Assembly: GCF_030010215.1 (NCBI RefSeq)
Contig: NZ_JASCRR010000002.1
Coordinates: 372,001 to 436,000 of the forward strand
Reading direction: 5' to 3'
DNA length: 64,000 nucleotides
DNA from: Tianweitania sp. UT-5YL-CI-8
GTDB lineage: Bacteria; Pseudomonadota; Alphaproteobacteria; Rhizobiales; Rhizobiaceae
In this document: positions 42,230 through 51,305 of the stretch, in pieces
Layout of the letters: each line of letters opens with the position of its first letter
Position numbering within the stretch: position 1 is the stretch's first letter
Made by a program: the position numbers and the translations under genes
The notes under the pieces: model-generated
Told to the model about the DNA's origin: nothing
Database searches by the model: none
Seen by the model: the letters and a program-made list of their open reading frames with translations, nothing else

Positions 42230-43033
42230 ATGGATAGCAAGTATTCTAATAGAATACCACCTGATGAAGCGCCTGGGGGCGTTAGACCGCTGTCGACAGC
42301 ATTGAAAACGCTGGATGTTCTCGAAATTCTCGCGCAGTTTCCGCAGCAGGCGCGGCTGTCGGAAATCGCCGACAAGCTGGGCGTCTCGCGCCCTACCGCC
42401 TTCCAACGCCTACTCACGCTGGTGAGAGCCGGCTGGATCGAGCAGATGGAGGATTCAAGCTACCGTCTATCTCTGAAGCTCGTCGGCATGGCTGGCGCCG
42501 CGCTCGAACAGGCACATCTTGGCCAACGGACGCTGGTGGCATTGCGTGAACTGGCGACCGCCGCGCGCGAGACCGCGTCGCTCGCGGTCCTCCAGGAAGG
42601 CCAGCCCTACATCGTCCAACGCGCCGAGGCCGATGGCATGCTGCGCGTCGCACAGCCGATCGGCACCTCGTTCCTGCTACACGACTCGGCGTCGGGCCGC
42701 ATTCTCTACGCCTATGCGGACGATGCGCAGCGGGAATCCATCCGCAGGCTGGTCAACGAAGTCCCGGATGAGCATACCTGCCAGAAGGTTCTTTCGCTTG
42801 GCTACGCGATGTCGCGGGAAGGCCAGGACATCCGCGCCATTGCCGCGCCGATCTTCGACCATCGCGGTCTCTGCATCAGCGCGCTGTCGCTGGTTGGGCC
42901 AACGATGCGCTTTGACGAACACCGACTGAAGCTGCCGCTGATCGATAGCGCCATTCAGATGACTACACAGCTCCACGGCCGCATGCCCGCCTCCTATCCG
43001 CACCGGTCTGGCAGCCAAAGCCCCGCCCCATGA
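42230..43033 (+). CDS. IclR-family transcriptional regulator
   Basis: A 267-residue regulator. Residues 20-80 have a winged helix (LKTLDVLEILAQFPQQARLS, LGVSRPTAFQRLLTLVRAGW), and the effector-binding domain follows with ETASLAVLQEGQPYIVQRAE and IRAIAAPIFDHRGLCISALS. ATG 42230 is chosen; the frame is open further back through the decayed SRAP. Its stop overlaps the next ATG, so it is the first gene of the operon it probably controls. IclR regulators usually respond to a small catabolic substrate. Confidence 0.9.
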   Translation: MDSKYSNRIPPDEAPGGVRPLSTALKTLDVLEILAQFPQQARLSEIADKLGVSRPTAFQRLLTLVRAGWIEQMEDSSYRLSLKLVGMAGAALEQAHLGQRTLVALRELATAARETASLAVLQEGQPYIVQRAEADGMLRVAQPIGTSFLLHDSASGRILYAYADDAQRESIRRLVNEVPDEHTCQKVLSLGYAMSREGQDIRAIAAPIFDHRGLCISALSLVGPTMRFDEHRLKLPLIDSAIQMTTQLHGRMPASYPHRSGSQSPAP

Positions 43034-44796
43034 AGCCCCATGCCGATGATGTCCCTATGAACGCAATCATTGATCACAAGTTGGATGAGACCGGCGCCTA
43101 CCGGCCACGCAGCCTGATGCGCGACCCGATGATACTGATGCAGCCGGAGCGGCTGGCGGCGATGCAGCCGACCCGCGTCAGCGCCAGCCGGGCGTTGGTC
43201 GCCCGCGCGGCCAAGCAGCGTTGGACGATCAGGAAGAAGATATTCGAGGCTGACGAACAGGGCGCCGGCCGCATGGTTTACCGGATCGATGCCGACGGCT
43301 ACATCCTATCCTTTGTTGCGCATTCCTTCGTGCCGGAGTCGAAAGGCCGCACCGGCCGCATCATCGGCACCGCATGGGACATGATGGGCTCGCTAATCGA
43401 AGGCGACGTCAATGAGCGCGACATCGAGCTGATCGCGCAGGAGATGCCGCTGCTCTATCATGGCCGCGCCGCGCCGCGGACGCTGATCTGGTGCCGCAGC
43501 AACCGCTCGGGCCGGGTCTTCGACGATACGATCGCCGCGCTGGCGCAAGGCCGGCAGCCGGACATGGGCTCGCTGGCCAAAGCCAACTACATCATGCGCA
43601 ACACCGGGCTCGACGGCAATGGCACGTTCGGCACACGCAGCTTCCTCGCGCTGGAGGACAACCATCCGCTGCGCACCTCACTCTCGGCGCAGATGCTTAC
43701 CGCCTACCTGATGCGCGTCTTCGCGCTTGACCTCGCCAACCATCTCGCATTCAAGCGCGGCGGCTCCCGCGCCGTGGAACTCGATGAGCGCATCGCGCGC
43801 TATCTGGGGGTCGGCAATGGCTCGGCGCTCGGGCTAATGTACTACGTCAACAACCACCCCCGCCTGATCGACCGCTGGATTCGTGGCCAAGAAGAAGCTT
43901 TGGCACATGCAAAGCTGAGCCATCTTACCCAGGGCGATGGCAAGCTCGACCTCGTGCTCGAACTGCTGGACAGGGCAATCACCTACCGCCATCAGGACCA
44001 AAACCACTATGAGGTCTTCACGCCGAGCACGACGATCGCGAGTGATCTGCGGGGCATCCGCAAGGAGTTCGCCGAGCTGCGGGGGCGTCTCTATGCCGGC
44101 GCGCTCGGTCCTCTGCCCCTGGTCCACTTCGCCGAAGGGCTCGAAGGGCGCTACTGCGCCGACGCGATCGAAACGTTCAACTCGGCTCTGATAGAGCTGG
44201 TTCCAGAACTTGCCGATGCCATCGCCGCAAATTTCGTGGTCGACGAGGAACTGGTCGGACGGCCGGAGATGAGCGTCGCACGGCTGCGCGAGATCGTCCG
44301 CGCCGACTACGGCTGGGTTTTCAGGCTCGATCTCGAATCGGAGAAGTCGCAACGCTACGTCTGGTACAAGTCCGCCAATGCCGAGGAACCGCGTCGCGGT
44401 GCCCGCTCCGAGGTACCGGAAGACGCTTATAACCTCGCCTTCGACCTGCCGCGCCTCGTGGTGCATCTGGAGAAAGAACTCAACGGCGTCGATCCGAAAT
44501 CCAGCATTGCACGCTTCCTGGTCACCCGGCCAGAGCTGCGCCGCATCGTCACTCGCGTCCAGGCGCTTCAGGGCCTGCCCTATCACTCGCCGCATGCCGA
44601 CATCATGCACGAGGATTTCGTTCCGGCGCACATTACGCGCCTGCTCAACGGTCCCATACACGGCCTCGACCGCACCGAGGACGCGATGGCCCGCGTGCTG
44701 CGCGGCGTGCTGATGCATGGCGCGCCGCTTGCATATGAACTCGCAGACGGCTCGGCGCAATCCCACTGGTTCCATCCCGCGGTGCCCACCCTATGA
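43030..44796 (+). CDS. 588-residue protein of unknown family
   Basis: A large soluble protein without signal peptide or membrane segment and no motif that I recognise. Well-conserved-looking blocks are KIFEADEQGAGRMVYRIDAD, IIGTAWDMMGSLIEGDVNER, YIMRNTGLDGNGTFGTRSFL and WHS-type C-terminal HGAPLAYELADGSAQSHWFH. The ATG overlaps the IclR stop (ATGA); a Met ten codons later is an alternative start. By position it is the main enzyme or factor of this operon. I cannot name a reaction. Confidence 0.7.
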   Translation: MKPHADDVPMNAIIDHKLDETGAYRPRSLMRDPMILMQPERLAAMQPTRVSASRALVARAAKQRWTIRKKIFEADEQGAGRMVYRIDADGYILSFVAHSFVPESKGRTGRIIGTAWDMMGSLIEGDVNERDIELIAQEMPLLYHGRAAPRTLIWCRSNRSGRVFDDTIAALAQGRQPDMGSLAKANYIMRNTGLDGNGTFGTRSFLALEDNHPLRTSLSAQMLTAYLMRVFALDLANHLAFKRGGSRAVELDERIARYLGVGNGSALGLMYYVNNHPRLIDRWIRGQEEALAHAKLSHLTQGDGKLDLVLELLDRAITYRHQDQNHYEVFTPSTTIASDLRGIRKEFAELRGRLYAGALGPLPLVHFAEGLEGRYCADAIETFNSALIELVPELADAIAANFVVDEELVGRPEMSVARLREIVRADYGWVFRLDLESEKSQRYVWYKSANAEEPRRGARSEVPEDAYNLAFDLPRLVVHLEKELNGVDPKSSIARFLVTRPELRRIVTRVQALQGLPYHSPHADIMHEDFVPAHITRLLNGPIHGLDRTEDAMARVLRGVLMHGAPLAYELADGSAQSHWFHPAVPTL

Positions 44797-45506
44797 ACAC
44801 CCAAATCTCGACCGACGATTTCATCGATCCGCTGGCGACCAGCCTGCGCGAGAACCGCCTTGTCATGGAGCGGCTGGTGCAGTGGAAGGGCGTCACGCCC
44901 GGCCTGATCTTCTCCGTCATGGATTGCGCGGTCTTCGCGCTGGCGTTGGATCTCATCAGCCACACCGATATCGAGATGCACCTCGATCAGCTTGCAGCTC
45001 CGTCATGCAAAGTGTCGGTGTCCGACACGGAGGAGAGGATTGTCGTCGATGCCGGCGGCCGTCATGCCTGGCTGATTGCCGAATCCGCGCTCGACCTTGC
45101 CATCGCCGCATACCGCGTCGGGGGACCGGAGGTGATTGTGACCAACATTGCCGAATCCGATCAGCTCGGTGTTGTCGCGGCCATCGCCGAAAAGCACCAT
45201 CTGAGCGCCGTGGTCGAACAAGACGTGGACGGGTGGCGCATCGTCGTCTCGCACGAGAATGCAGGTCACCAGAGCGCGCTGGACCTCATCAGGCGCAAGG
45301 GCATCGAGGCCTCCCACAAGCGCTGGTTCGAGCTTCTCGCACTCTCGTCCAACGCGCTCGCCACCGACACGCTGGTATCTCGCACCCATACCGGTTCGTT
45401 CATCATCAATCCCGACGGCAGCGTCATCGGCCGGCGCGAACACGAGTTCGCCTATGACGACGACATCTCGATGCTGACCGCCGAAAAGCTGGAATTTCGC
45501 CGATGA
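44793..45506 (+). CDS. 237-residue protein of unknown family
   Basis: A soluble acidic protein with LVQWKGVTPGLIFSVMDCAV, VIVTNIAESDQLGVVAAIAE and a C-terminal SNALATDTLVSRTHTGSFII then NPDGSVIGRREHEFAYDDD. No domain recognised. It overlaps both neighbours by four bases (ATGA), so it is made in step with the 588-residue and M19-like proteins. The tight arrangement suggests a common complex or pathway. Confidence 0.7.
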   Translation: MNTQISTDDFIDPLATSLRENRLVMERLVQWKGVTPGLIFSVMDCAVFALALDLISHTDIEMHLDQLAAPSCKVSVSDTEERIVVDAGGRHAWLIAESALDLAIAAYRVGGPEVIVTNIAESDQLGVVAAIAEKHHLSAVVEQDVDGWRIVVSHENAGHQSALDLIRRKGIEASHKRWFELLALSSNALATDTLVSRTHTGSFIINPDGSVIGRREHEFAYDDDISMLTAEKLEFRR

Positions 45507-46489
45507 AGATGGGCAACAAGGTCATGCTGGTCGATGCGCTGCAATGCGGCAGCTACGGCCGCGAAGTGTTCCAAAAACTCCAGGCAGGCGGCTTTGGTTG
45601 CGTCACGCCGACACTGGAATTCTGGGGCGGTGCAATCGACGGACTCGACGCAATTGGCAACTGGCTGGATCTCGCCCGCGAGAATTCCGACCTGATGAGC
45701 ATTGCCTACACGACCGACGACATCCGGAGGTCGGCATCCGAAGGCAAGACGGCGTTCCTGCTCGGGTTCCAGAATTCCGGTCATTTCGAAGGCCGGATTC
45801 GATATGTCGAGCTGTTCGCAAAACTTGGCGTCCGCGTGACGCAGCTCACCTACAACATCCAAAACGACATTGGCAGCTCCTGCTATGAGCCGGTCGATAC
45901 CGGCTTGTCGCGCTTCGGCAAGGAAGTCGTGCAGGAAATGAATCGCTGGGGCATACTGATCGACTGCTCGCATGTCGGCGAGCGCACGACGCTCGACGCT
46001 ATCGAGACCTCTGCCAAGCCGATCGCTATCACCCATGCCAACGCCGCATCGCTGATGCCGCATCTGCGCAACAAGACGGACGAGGTGCTGAAGGCGCTGG
46101 CAGCGAGAGGCGGCGTGGTCGGTTGCGCAACCTATCGCAACATCACGCCCGACTATGCCTGCGCCACCGTAGACGGCTTTGCCGAGATGATCGCCCGCAC
46201 GGTCGACATCGTCGGCATCGATCATGTCGGACTCGGCACCGATGCCAGCCACCATGTCGGCCAGAAGGAGCTCGACTGGATGCGCTACGGTCGCTGGACC
46301 CGCTCACCGCAGTTCGGCGCCGGCTCCGCGACGAATGCCGGTCCCTCCGCCAAGCCCGAATGGCTGCCGGACGTCTTCCACCTCGCCGACGTGCCGGATG
46401 CGCTCGCCCGGCTTGGCTTCGCCGAGGCCGAAGTCGCGAAGCTGACCAGTGAGAACTGGCTTCGTGTATTTGCCGCGAACTTCGGATGA
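45503..46489 (+). CDS. M19 dipeptidase-like protein lacking three metal ligands
   Basis: A 328-residue protein with the fold of renal/membrane dipeptidases (TIM-barrel amidohydrolase). His157 (IDCSHVGERTTL), His178 (AITHANAASL) and Asp247 (VGLGTDASHH) are kept. The N-terminal HxD is replaced by LVDALQCGS, and the bridging Glu is Gln90 in LLGFQNSG. It may bind one metal or none. This resembles a known divergent clade with DGLQY at the same place, whose chemistry is unknown to me. It ends the four-gene overlapping block. Confidence 0.8.
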   Translation: MKMGNKVMLVDALQCGSYGREVFQKLQAGGFGCVTPTLEFWGGAIDGLDAIGNWLDLARENSDLMSIAYTTDDIRRSASEGKTAFLLGFQNSGHFEGRIRYVELFAKLGVRVTQLTYNIQNDIGSSCYEPVDTGLSRFGKEVVQEMNRWGILIDCSHVGERTTLDAIETSAKPIAITHANAASLMPHLRNKTDEVLKALAARGGVVGCATYRNITPDYACATVDGFAEMIARTVDIVGIDHVGLGTDASHHVGQKELDWMRYGRWTRSPQFGAGSATNAGPSAKPEWLPDVFHLADVPDALARLGFAEAEVAKLTSENWLRVFAANFG

Positions 46490-46524
46490 GCCGGATTCGC
46501 CAATCGATAAAAAGGGGAAGTGCA

Positions 46525-47580
46525 ATGGTACGAAACACGATCGACCGCCGGACTCTGCTGATAACAGGCAGTGCAGTGCTCGCCTCCGGACTGACCATGC
46601 CTTGGGTTAAGCGCGCCTATGCCAACGAGAAGGTGCTTTACGTCAACACCTGGGGCGGTTCCTGGGAGACGGCGGCGCGCAGAAACCTGTTCGACCCATT
46701 CACCGCGGAGACAGGCATCGAAATCCGCACCGTGTCCCCGGTCTCCTTCGCCAAGCTGGCCGCCCAGGTCCGCACCGGCACCTATGAGTTCGACGTTACA
46801 ACGCTCGGTGTCGTCGAGCTCGGCCGTGCCAATAACGCCGACCTCGTCGCCAAGTCCGACGGCAATGTGACGGAAGCCGACCTGTTCCCGGGCGCGCTGG
46901 TCTCCAACGGTGTCGCGTCTCACTCTTTCGGCAATGCCATGGTCTACCGCAGCGATGCCTACCCGAATGGCGGCCCGAAGAACTGGAAGGAATTCTGGGA
47001 CGCCGACGCGTTCCCTGGCGAGCGTTCGCTCCAGCGCTACGCCGGCCGCGTGCTCGGCATGGCACTCATGGCCGACGGCGTCGATCCCAAGGATCTTTTC
47101 CCCTACGATATCGACCGGGCATTTGCCTCGCTCGACAAGATCAAGGACCGAGTCAGCGTCTGGTGGACGCAGGGACCGCAGGCGACGCAGATTATTCGCG
47201 ACAATCAGGTGCCGGCGATCGGCATGTGGCCGGCTTATGCCCAGACCGCCATCAATGACGGCGCTCCGGTGGTGATCGAGTGGAACCAGGCACTGGTCGA
47301 TACCGCCTACTGGGTCGTGGCCAAGGACACGCCGCGCGCCGAGGCGGGCTGGCAGTTCATTAAGTTCGCCGTCCAAGCCGAACGGGTCGCCCGCTTCGCC
47401 TTCGAAAGCGGCACCGGCCCGACTAACCCCAAGGGCTTCGACTTCCTGACGGCAGAGGAGGCAAAGCTTGCCGTCACCTCGCCGGCCTACAAAGACAAGG
47501 TCGTCTTCTTCGATGTCGCTAAGATCACGCCGCAGATCGACGATATCCAAAAGCGTTTCGACGAATGGATCGGCCAGTAA
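46525..47580 (+). CDS. ABC transporter substrate-binding protein, polyamine/opine type
   Basis: A 351-residue periplasmic binding protein of the PotD/family 1-like class. It has a twin-arginine-like leader (DRRTLLITGSAVLASG, cut near AYANEK), then VLYVNTWGGSWETAARRNLF. ATG 46525 follows AAGGGGAAG. The class binds polyamines, opines, thiamine or iron; which one is not visible. It begins the importer set of this operon. Confidence 0.88.
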   Translation: MVRNTIDRRTLLITGSAVLASGLTMPWVKRAYANEKVLYVNTWGGSWETAARRNLFDPFTAETGIEIRTVSPVSFAKLAAQVRTGTYEFDVTTLGVVELGRANNADLVAKSDGNVTEADLFPGALVSNGVASHSFGNAMVYRSDAYPNGGPKNWKEFWDADAFPGERSLQRYAGRVLGMALMADGVDPKDLFPYDIDRAFASLDKIKDRVSVWWTQGPQATQIIRDNQVPAIGMWPAYAQTAINDGAPVVIEWNQALVDTAYWVVAKDTPRAEAGWQFIKFAVQAERVARFAFESGTGPTNPKGFDFLTAEEAKLAVTSPAYKDKVVFFDVAKITPQIDDIQKRFDEWIGQ

Positions 47581-47584
47581 GCCC

Positions 47585-48466
47585 ATGACCCAGCTGGCCG
47601 TCGATCATGCCGTTGCCGGGTTCCAGCCTGCGGGCTGGGGCGCGGCGCTGTTCCGGCGGCCAGCGCTCCTCTACTTGCCGGCCCTGCTGTTCCTCGGCGC
47701 ATTTTTCCTCATCCCGCTCGGGCTCATCGCCTGGATGAGTTTCACCGAGCCGACGGCCGGCCTTGGCAATTACCTAGCCTTCTTCGAGTCCGGGCGTTCG
47801 CTACGCATCTTGCTGAACACCGTGCTCACGGCCGCCATCGTGACCGTCTGCGCCCTGGCGCTTGCCTATCCCGTCGCCTATGTCGCTGCGACGAAGCCCG
47901 GCACCTATGCCAACATTCTGCTGCTGGTCGTGGCACTCAGCTTCTGGACCAATTTCCTCGTCCGTACCTATGCCTGGATGGTGATTTTCTCGAATGGCGG
48001 GCCGGCGCATTCGCTGCTCGCGTTCCTCGGCTGGAGTCCGCCACCGCGGCTGCTCTACACCAGCTTCGCGTCGACCCTCGCCATGGTGCAGATGCTGGCG
48101 CCGCTGATGGTGTTCATGCTCTACGCCGTGATGCGGCGTATCGATCAAGCGCTGCTGCGCGCCGCCGGCAGCCTGGGCGCCACTCCGGCGCGCGCTTTCG
48201 TTACCGTCTTCCTGCCGCTGTCGACGCCGGGCGTCATCAATGGCGTGACCCTGGTCTTCATTACCTGTATGGGCTTCTACGTCACACCGATCCTGATTGG
48301 CTCGCCGCGCGACATGATGATCTCCGGCCTGATTGCCGAGCAGCTTGAGCAACTGGTGGATTTCGGCGGCGCGTCGGCCTCCTCGGTGATCCTGCTCGTG
48401 TTCACGCTCGCGCTTTTCTCGATCTACTCGAGCATTTTCGACATCGAAAAAATCTGGACCCGCTGA
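47585..48466 (+). CDS. ABC transporter permease, PotB type
   Basis: A 293-residue inner-membrane permease with six hydrophobic segments and the EAA-like loop (LLRAAGSLGATPARAFVTVF). It starts five bases after the binding-protein stop and is followed two bases after its stop by the second permease. Together with the neighbours it forms a spermidine/putrescine-like importer. Confidence 0.9.
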   Translation: MTQLAVDHAVAGFQPAGWGAALFRRPALLYLPALLFLGAFFLIPLGLIAWMSFTEPTAGLGNYLAFFESGRSLRILLNTVLTAAIVTVCALALAYPVAYVAATKPGTYANILLLVVALSFWTNFLVRTYAWMVIFSNGGPAHSLLAFLGWSPPPRLLYTSFASTLAMVQMLAPLMVFMLYAVMRRIDQALLRAAGSLGATPARAFVTVFLPLSTPGVINGVTLVFITCMGFYVTPILIGSPRDMMISGLIAEQLEQLVDFGGASASSVILLVFTLALFSIYSSIFDIEKIWTR

Positions 48467-48468
48467 CG

Positions 48469-49257
48469 ATGCCGGCTCGAATCCTCGCCTTCATCACCGC
48501 GAACTTCCTGTTCTGGCCAACGCTCATCGTTGTGCCGATGTCGTTCAGCTCGGCTGCCTCGCTGCAGTTTCCGCCGCCGGGTTACTGGCTGGGTTACTAT
48601 CAGGCCTTCTTTACCAGCCCGAACTGGACCGGGCCGCTATTCAACAGCTTGACCATCGCGTTGATGACGACCGTGATGACGTTGATCCTGGCGACGCCCG
48701 CCGCTTTCGCGCTGGTCAGGCTCAGCTTCTTCGGCAAGCGCGCGTTCCGCCTGCTGACGCTTATGCCGCTTCTGGTGCCGCACATCGTTCTGGCGCTCGC
48801 CTACTACATTTATTTCGGCGAGATAGGCCTGCTGCAGACGCGGCTTGCCGTCTCTCTGGCGCATGTCTGCCTGACGATCCCGATCGCTGTGCTAATCCTG
48901 ACCGCAGCCCTGCAGAGCTTCGACACCAACCTGGAACGGGCGGCTGCGTCGCTGGGCGCCAATCCGCTCGCCAGCTTCCGCACAGTGACGCTGCCGGTGA
49001 TGATGCCGGCCTTCCTGGTCGCCGCCTTCTTCACCTTCATCAACTCGTTCGACGAGTCGGTTATCGGCCTGTTCATCTCCGGCCGCGACGCGGCAACCCT
49101 GCCGCGCCAGATGTTCAACAGTTTCTCGATGGACGCCGACCCGGTGATCGCCGCAGCCTCGTCGATCCTGTTCGGCGCTGTGCTGGCCTGCGTCGGCGCG
49201 GTCGCCGCGGCGCGGCTCGTCAAATCGCGCTTCGGCGCCTCAAGGAGCCCGGTATGA
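48469..49257 (+). CDS. ABC transporter permease, PotC type
   Basis: A 262-residue permease with six membrane segments and the EAA loop (LERAAASLGANPLASFRTVT). Its stop overlaps the ATG of the ATPase gene (ATGA). It pairs with the preceding permease. Confidence 0.9.
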   Translation: MPARILAFITANFLFWPTLIVVPMSFSSAASLQFPPPGYWLGYYQAFFTSPNWTGPLFNSLTIALMTTVMTLILATPAAFALVRLSFFGKRAFRLLTLMPLLVPHIVLALAYYIYFGEIGLLQTRLAVSLAHVCLTIPIAVLILTAALQSFDTNLERAAASLGANPLASFRTVTLPVMMPAFLVAAFFTFINSFDESVIGLFISGRDAATLPRQMFNSFSMDADPVIAAASSILFGAVLACVGAVAAARLVKSRFGASRSPV

Positions 49258-50312
49258 ATGGACCTTATCTTGAGCTCGCCGGAGCCAGCAAAAGCTATGA
49301 CGGCGGGGCGACGCAGGCGATGGACATCCCGTCTCTAACCATCGCAAAAGGCGAGTTCGTCTCGCTACTCGGGCCGTCGGGCTCCGGCAAGACGACGACG
49401 CTGATGGCAATCGCCGGCTTTCTGAAGATCGACAAGGGCAAGATCCTGCTGAACGGCCGCTCTCTGGAAACAGTTCCACCGCACAAGCGCAACATCGGCG
49501 TCGTCTTTCAGAATTACGCGCTGTTCCCGCACCTGACGGTCGAGGAGAATGTCTTCTATCCGCTTCGCATGCGCGGCGAGACGAGGTCAGCGGCCCAATC
49601 GAAGATCGATCGTGCCTTGGATATGGTCGGACTGTCCGGAGCGGCCGGCCGCCATCCGCGCCAGCTTTCCGGCGGCCAGCAGCAGCGCGTCGCGCTTGCA
49701 CGTACGCTCGTTTTCAATCCCGACCTGATCCTGCTCGACGAGCCGCTGGGTGCGCTCGACAAGAACCTGCGCGAGCATATGCAGGTGGAACTGCGGAAGA
49801 TCCATCGCGATCTCGGCGTGACCATGATCTACGTCACCCACGACCAGACCGAAGCGATGACGATGTCCGATCGCATAGCGGTTTTCACCAACGGCCGTAT
49901 CGACCAGATCGGCACGCCGGACCAGATCTATCATCGGCCGGCGACCCGCTTTGTGGCGTCGTTCGTCGGCGACAGCAACATTCTGTCCGGCACCGCAATC
50001 GGCGAGGACCGGCTCGAGGTGGATGGCCTTGGACAAATGCCGCTCACCAACCCTTCACTGACCGGCGGCCAGACCTTTGACGTCCTCATCCGGCCAGAGA
50101 TCATCAAGCTGCGGCCGGCAGGTCAGGGTACGACAGGCCACGACGCGGTGATCGAGGATTCGATCAACTACGGCGAAAGTCATCTCGTCCTCCTGCGGGT
50201 CGGCGACCGCTCCTTGCGCGCCCGTATGCTCAGCACCGACATGAAGCACCTGAGGCCCGGGGATAAATGCCGTGCCGAATGGGACCCCGCTTACGTCCAC
50301 CTCATCGGCTGA
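49254..50312 (+). CDS. ABC transporter ATP-binding protein, PotA type
   Basis: A 352-residue ATPase with Walker A GPSGSGKTTTL, signature QLSGGQQQRVALARTL, Walker B LILLDEPLGALD and H-loop YVTHDQTEAM. After the ATPase domain the C-terminal TOBE-like region (about 235-350) is typical of spermidine/sugar importers. It starts in the stop of the PotC-type gene, so the transporter genes are co-translated. Confidence 0.92.
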   Translation: MNGPYLELAGASKSYDGGATQAMDIPSLTIAKGEFVSLLGPSGSGKTTTLMAIAGFLKIDKGKILLNGRSLETVPPHKRNIGVVFQNYALFPHLTVEENVFYPLRMRGETRSAAQSKIDRALDMVGLSGAAGRHPRQLSGGQQQRVALARTLVFNPDLILLDEPLGALDKNLREHMQVELRKIHRDLGVTMIYVTHDQTEAMTMSDRIAVFTNGRIDQIGTPDQIYHRPATRFVASFVGDSNILSGTAIGEDRLEVDGLGQMPLTNPSLTGGQTFDVLIRPEIIKLRPAGQGTTGHDAVIEDSINYGESHLVLLRVGDRSLRARMLSTDMKHLRPGDKCRAEWDPAYVHLIG

Positions 50313-50347
50313 CGCCCAACGCAATTTTGGGAGAACCGGACTTCACT

Positions 50348-50713
50348 ATGAGCGACATCCAGAAGATCAATCCAAGTGAACGATCAAGCCCGATCGTCAT
50401 ATACAACCGCATGGTCTTCCTCGCTGGCCAGGTCGGCGCTCCGGGCCAGTCGGTCACGAAGCAGACGGAGACGATACTCGGCAAGATTGACGCCCTTCTG
50501 GCTCAGGCAGGGACCGATAAATCGCGCATCCTGCAGGCGACCATCTGGCTGGCCGACATCTCGACTTTCGAGGAGATGAACGCTGTCTGGAACAAGTGGG
50601 TCGTCCCCGGCAAGCCGCCCGCGCGCGCCACCGGTGAGGTAAAACTCGCCGGGCCGGAGTATCTTGTCGAGATCATCGTGACGGCCGCTGTCATGGAACC
50701 GTCCGAAAGCTGA
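50348..50713 (+). CDS. RidA family protein
   Basis: A 121-residue protein of the YjgF/YER057c/UK114 family. The conserved Arg lies in PPARATGEVKLAGPEYLVEI, with VFLAGQVGAPGQSVTKQTET earlier. Some members deaminate reactive imines; others act in amine or nitrogen catabolism. Last gene of the cluster, 35 bases after the ATPase gene, which hints that an enamine/imine arises in the pathway. ATG 50348 has GGAGAACC upstream. Confidence 0.85.
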   Translation: MSDIQKINPSERSSPIVIYNRMVFLAGQVGAPGQSVTKQTETILGKIDALLAQAGTDKSRILQATIWLADISTFEEMNAVWNKWVVPGKPPARATGEVKLAGPEYLVEIIVTAAVMEPSES

Positions 50714-50949
50714 CGCCTTATCAACCTCGGCCACTCCGTGAGCAGCAACCGCCAGTCGACTCTAGCCGCTTCCGGTGCGGCTGCCTCCGGCCGCACCGAG
50801 CTCATCCAGCAGAGCCTTGGCGCTCTCCGGGTCCGATTCCTGCTTTGTGTTGATCGAATAAGTTAGGCCTGCCGGGAAGTGTCCCGTCGAATGCGTAGCA
50901 AGGGAGCCATCACGCCGTCGACGATCTCGTAGCGGTCCGTACCCCAACG

Positions 50950-51117
50950 TAGCCACATCAGCTCGACATTACGCGCTGCCTCACGCTCCAGCTTCCGGCT
51001 CGAGCTCAACTGATGCAGATATCCATACACGTAGAGCTTGAGCACCGTGCCTGGGGCGTAACCGGGTCTGCCGGTCGATGCCGGCACGCGGACAAAGCCG
51101 AGTTCCATCGGCCACAA
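50950..51117 (-). pseudogene. IS1182-type transposase N-terminal remnant
   Basis: The frame encodes TGRPGYAPGTVLKLYVYGYL and SSSRKLEREAARNVELMWL, the hallmark start of IS1182 transposases, and then stops making sense. The DDE domain is missing and I saw no terminal repeats. It lies in a 592-base stretch (50714-51305) otherwise without a gene, between the RidA gene and a LysR gene, and probably records an insertion followed by deletion. Confidence 0.7.
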
Positions 51118-51305
51118 CGGGCCTATCGCAGAAACCCTTTCCCAAAAGGCACGCCGCAGAAGTCTGGTAATGTTCAGTCAAAGAATATCCCAGCTTTACG
51201 GGGCGTAGCGCTGGCATCGATTTGATAACATAGCTATCCGAAGAGAAGCGGTTCAGCACCGACGAGAGGGCTGCGGAAATTAAGAGCTCCTGCTATGTGC
51301 GGGAC

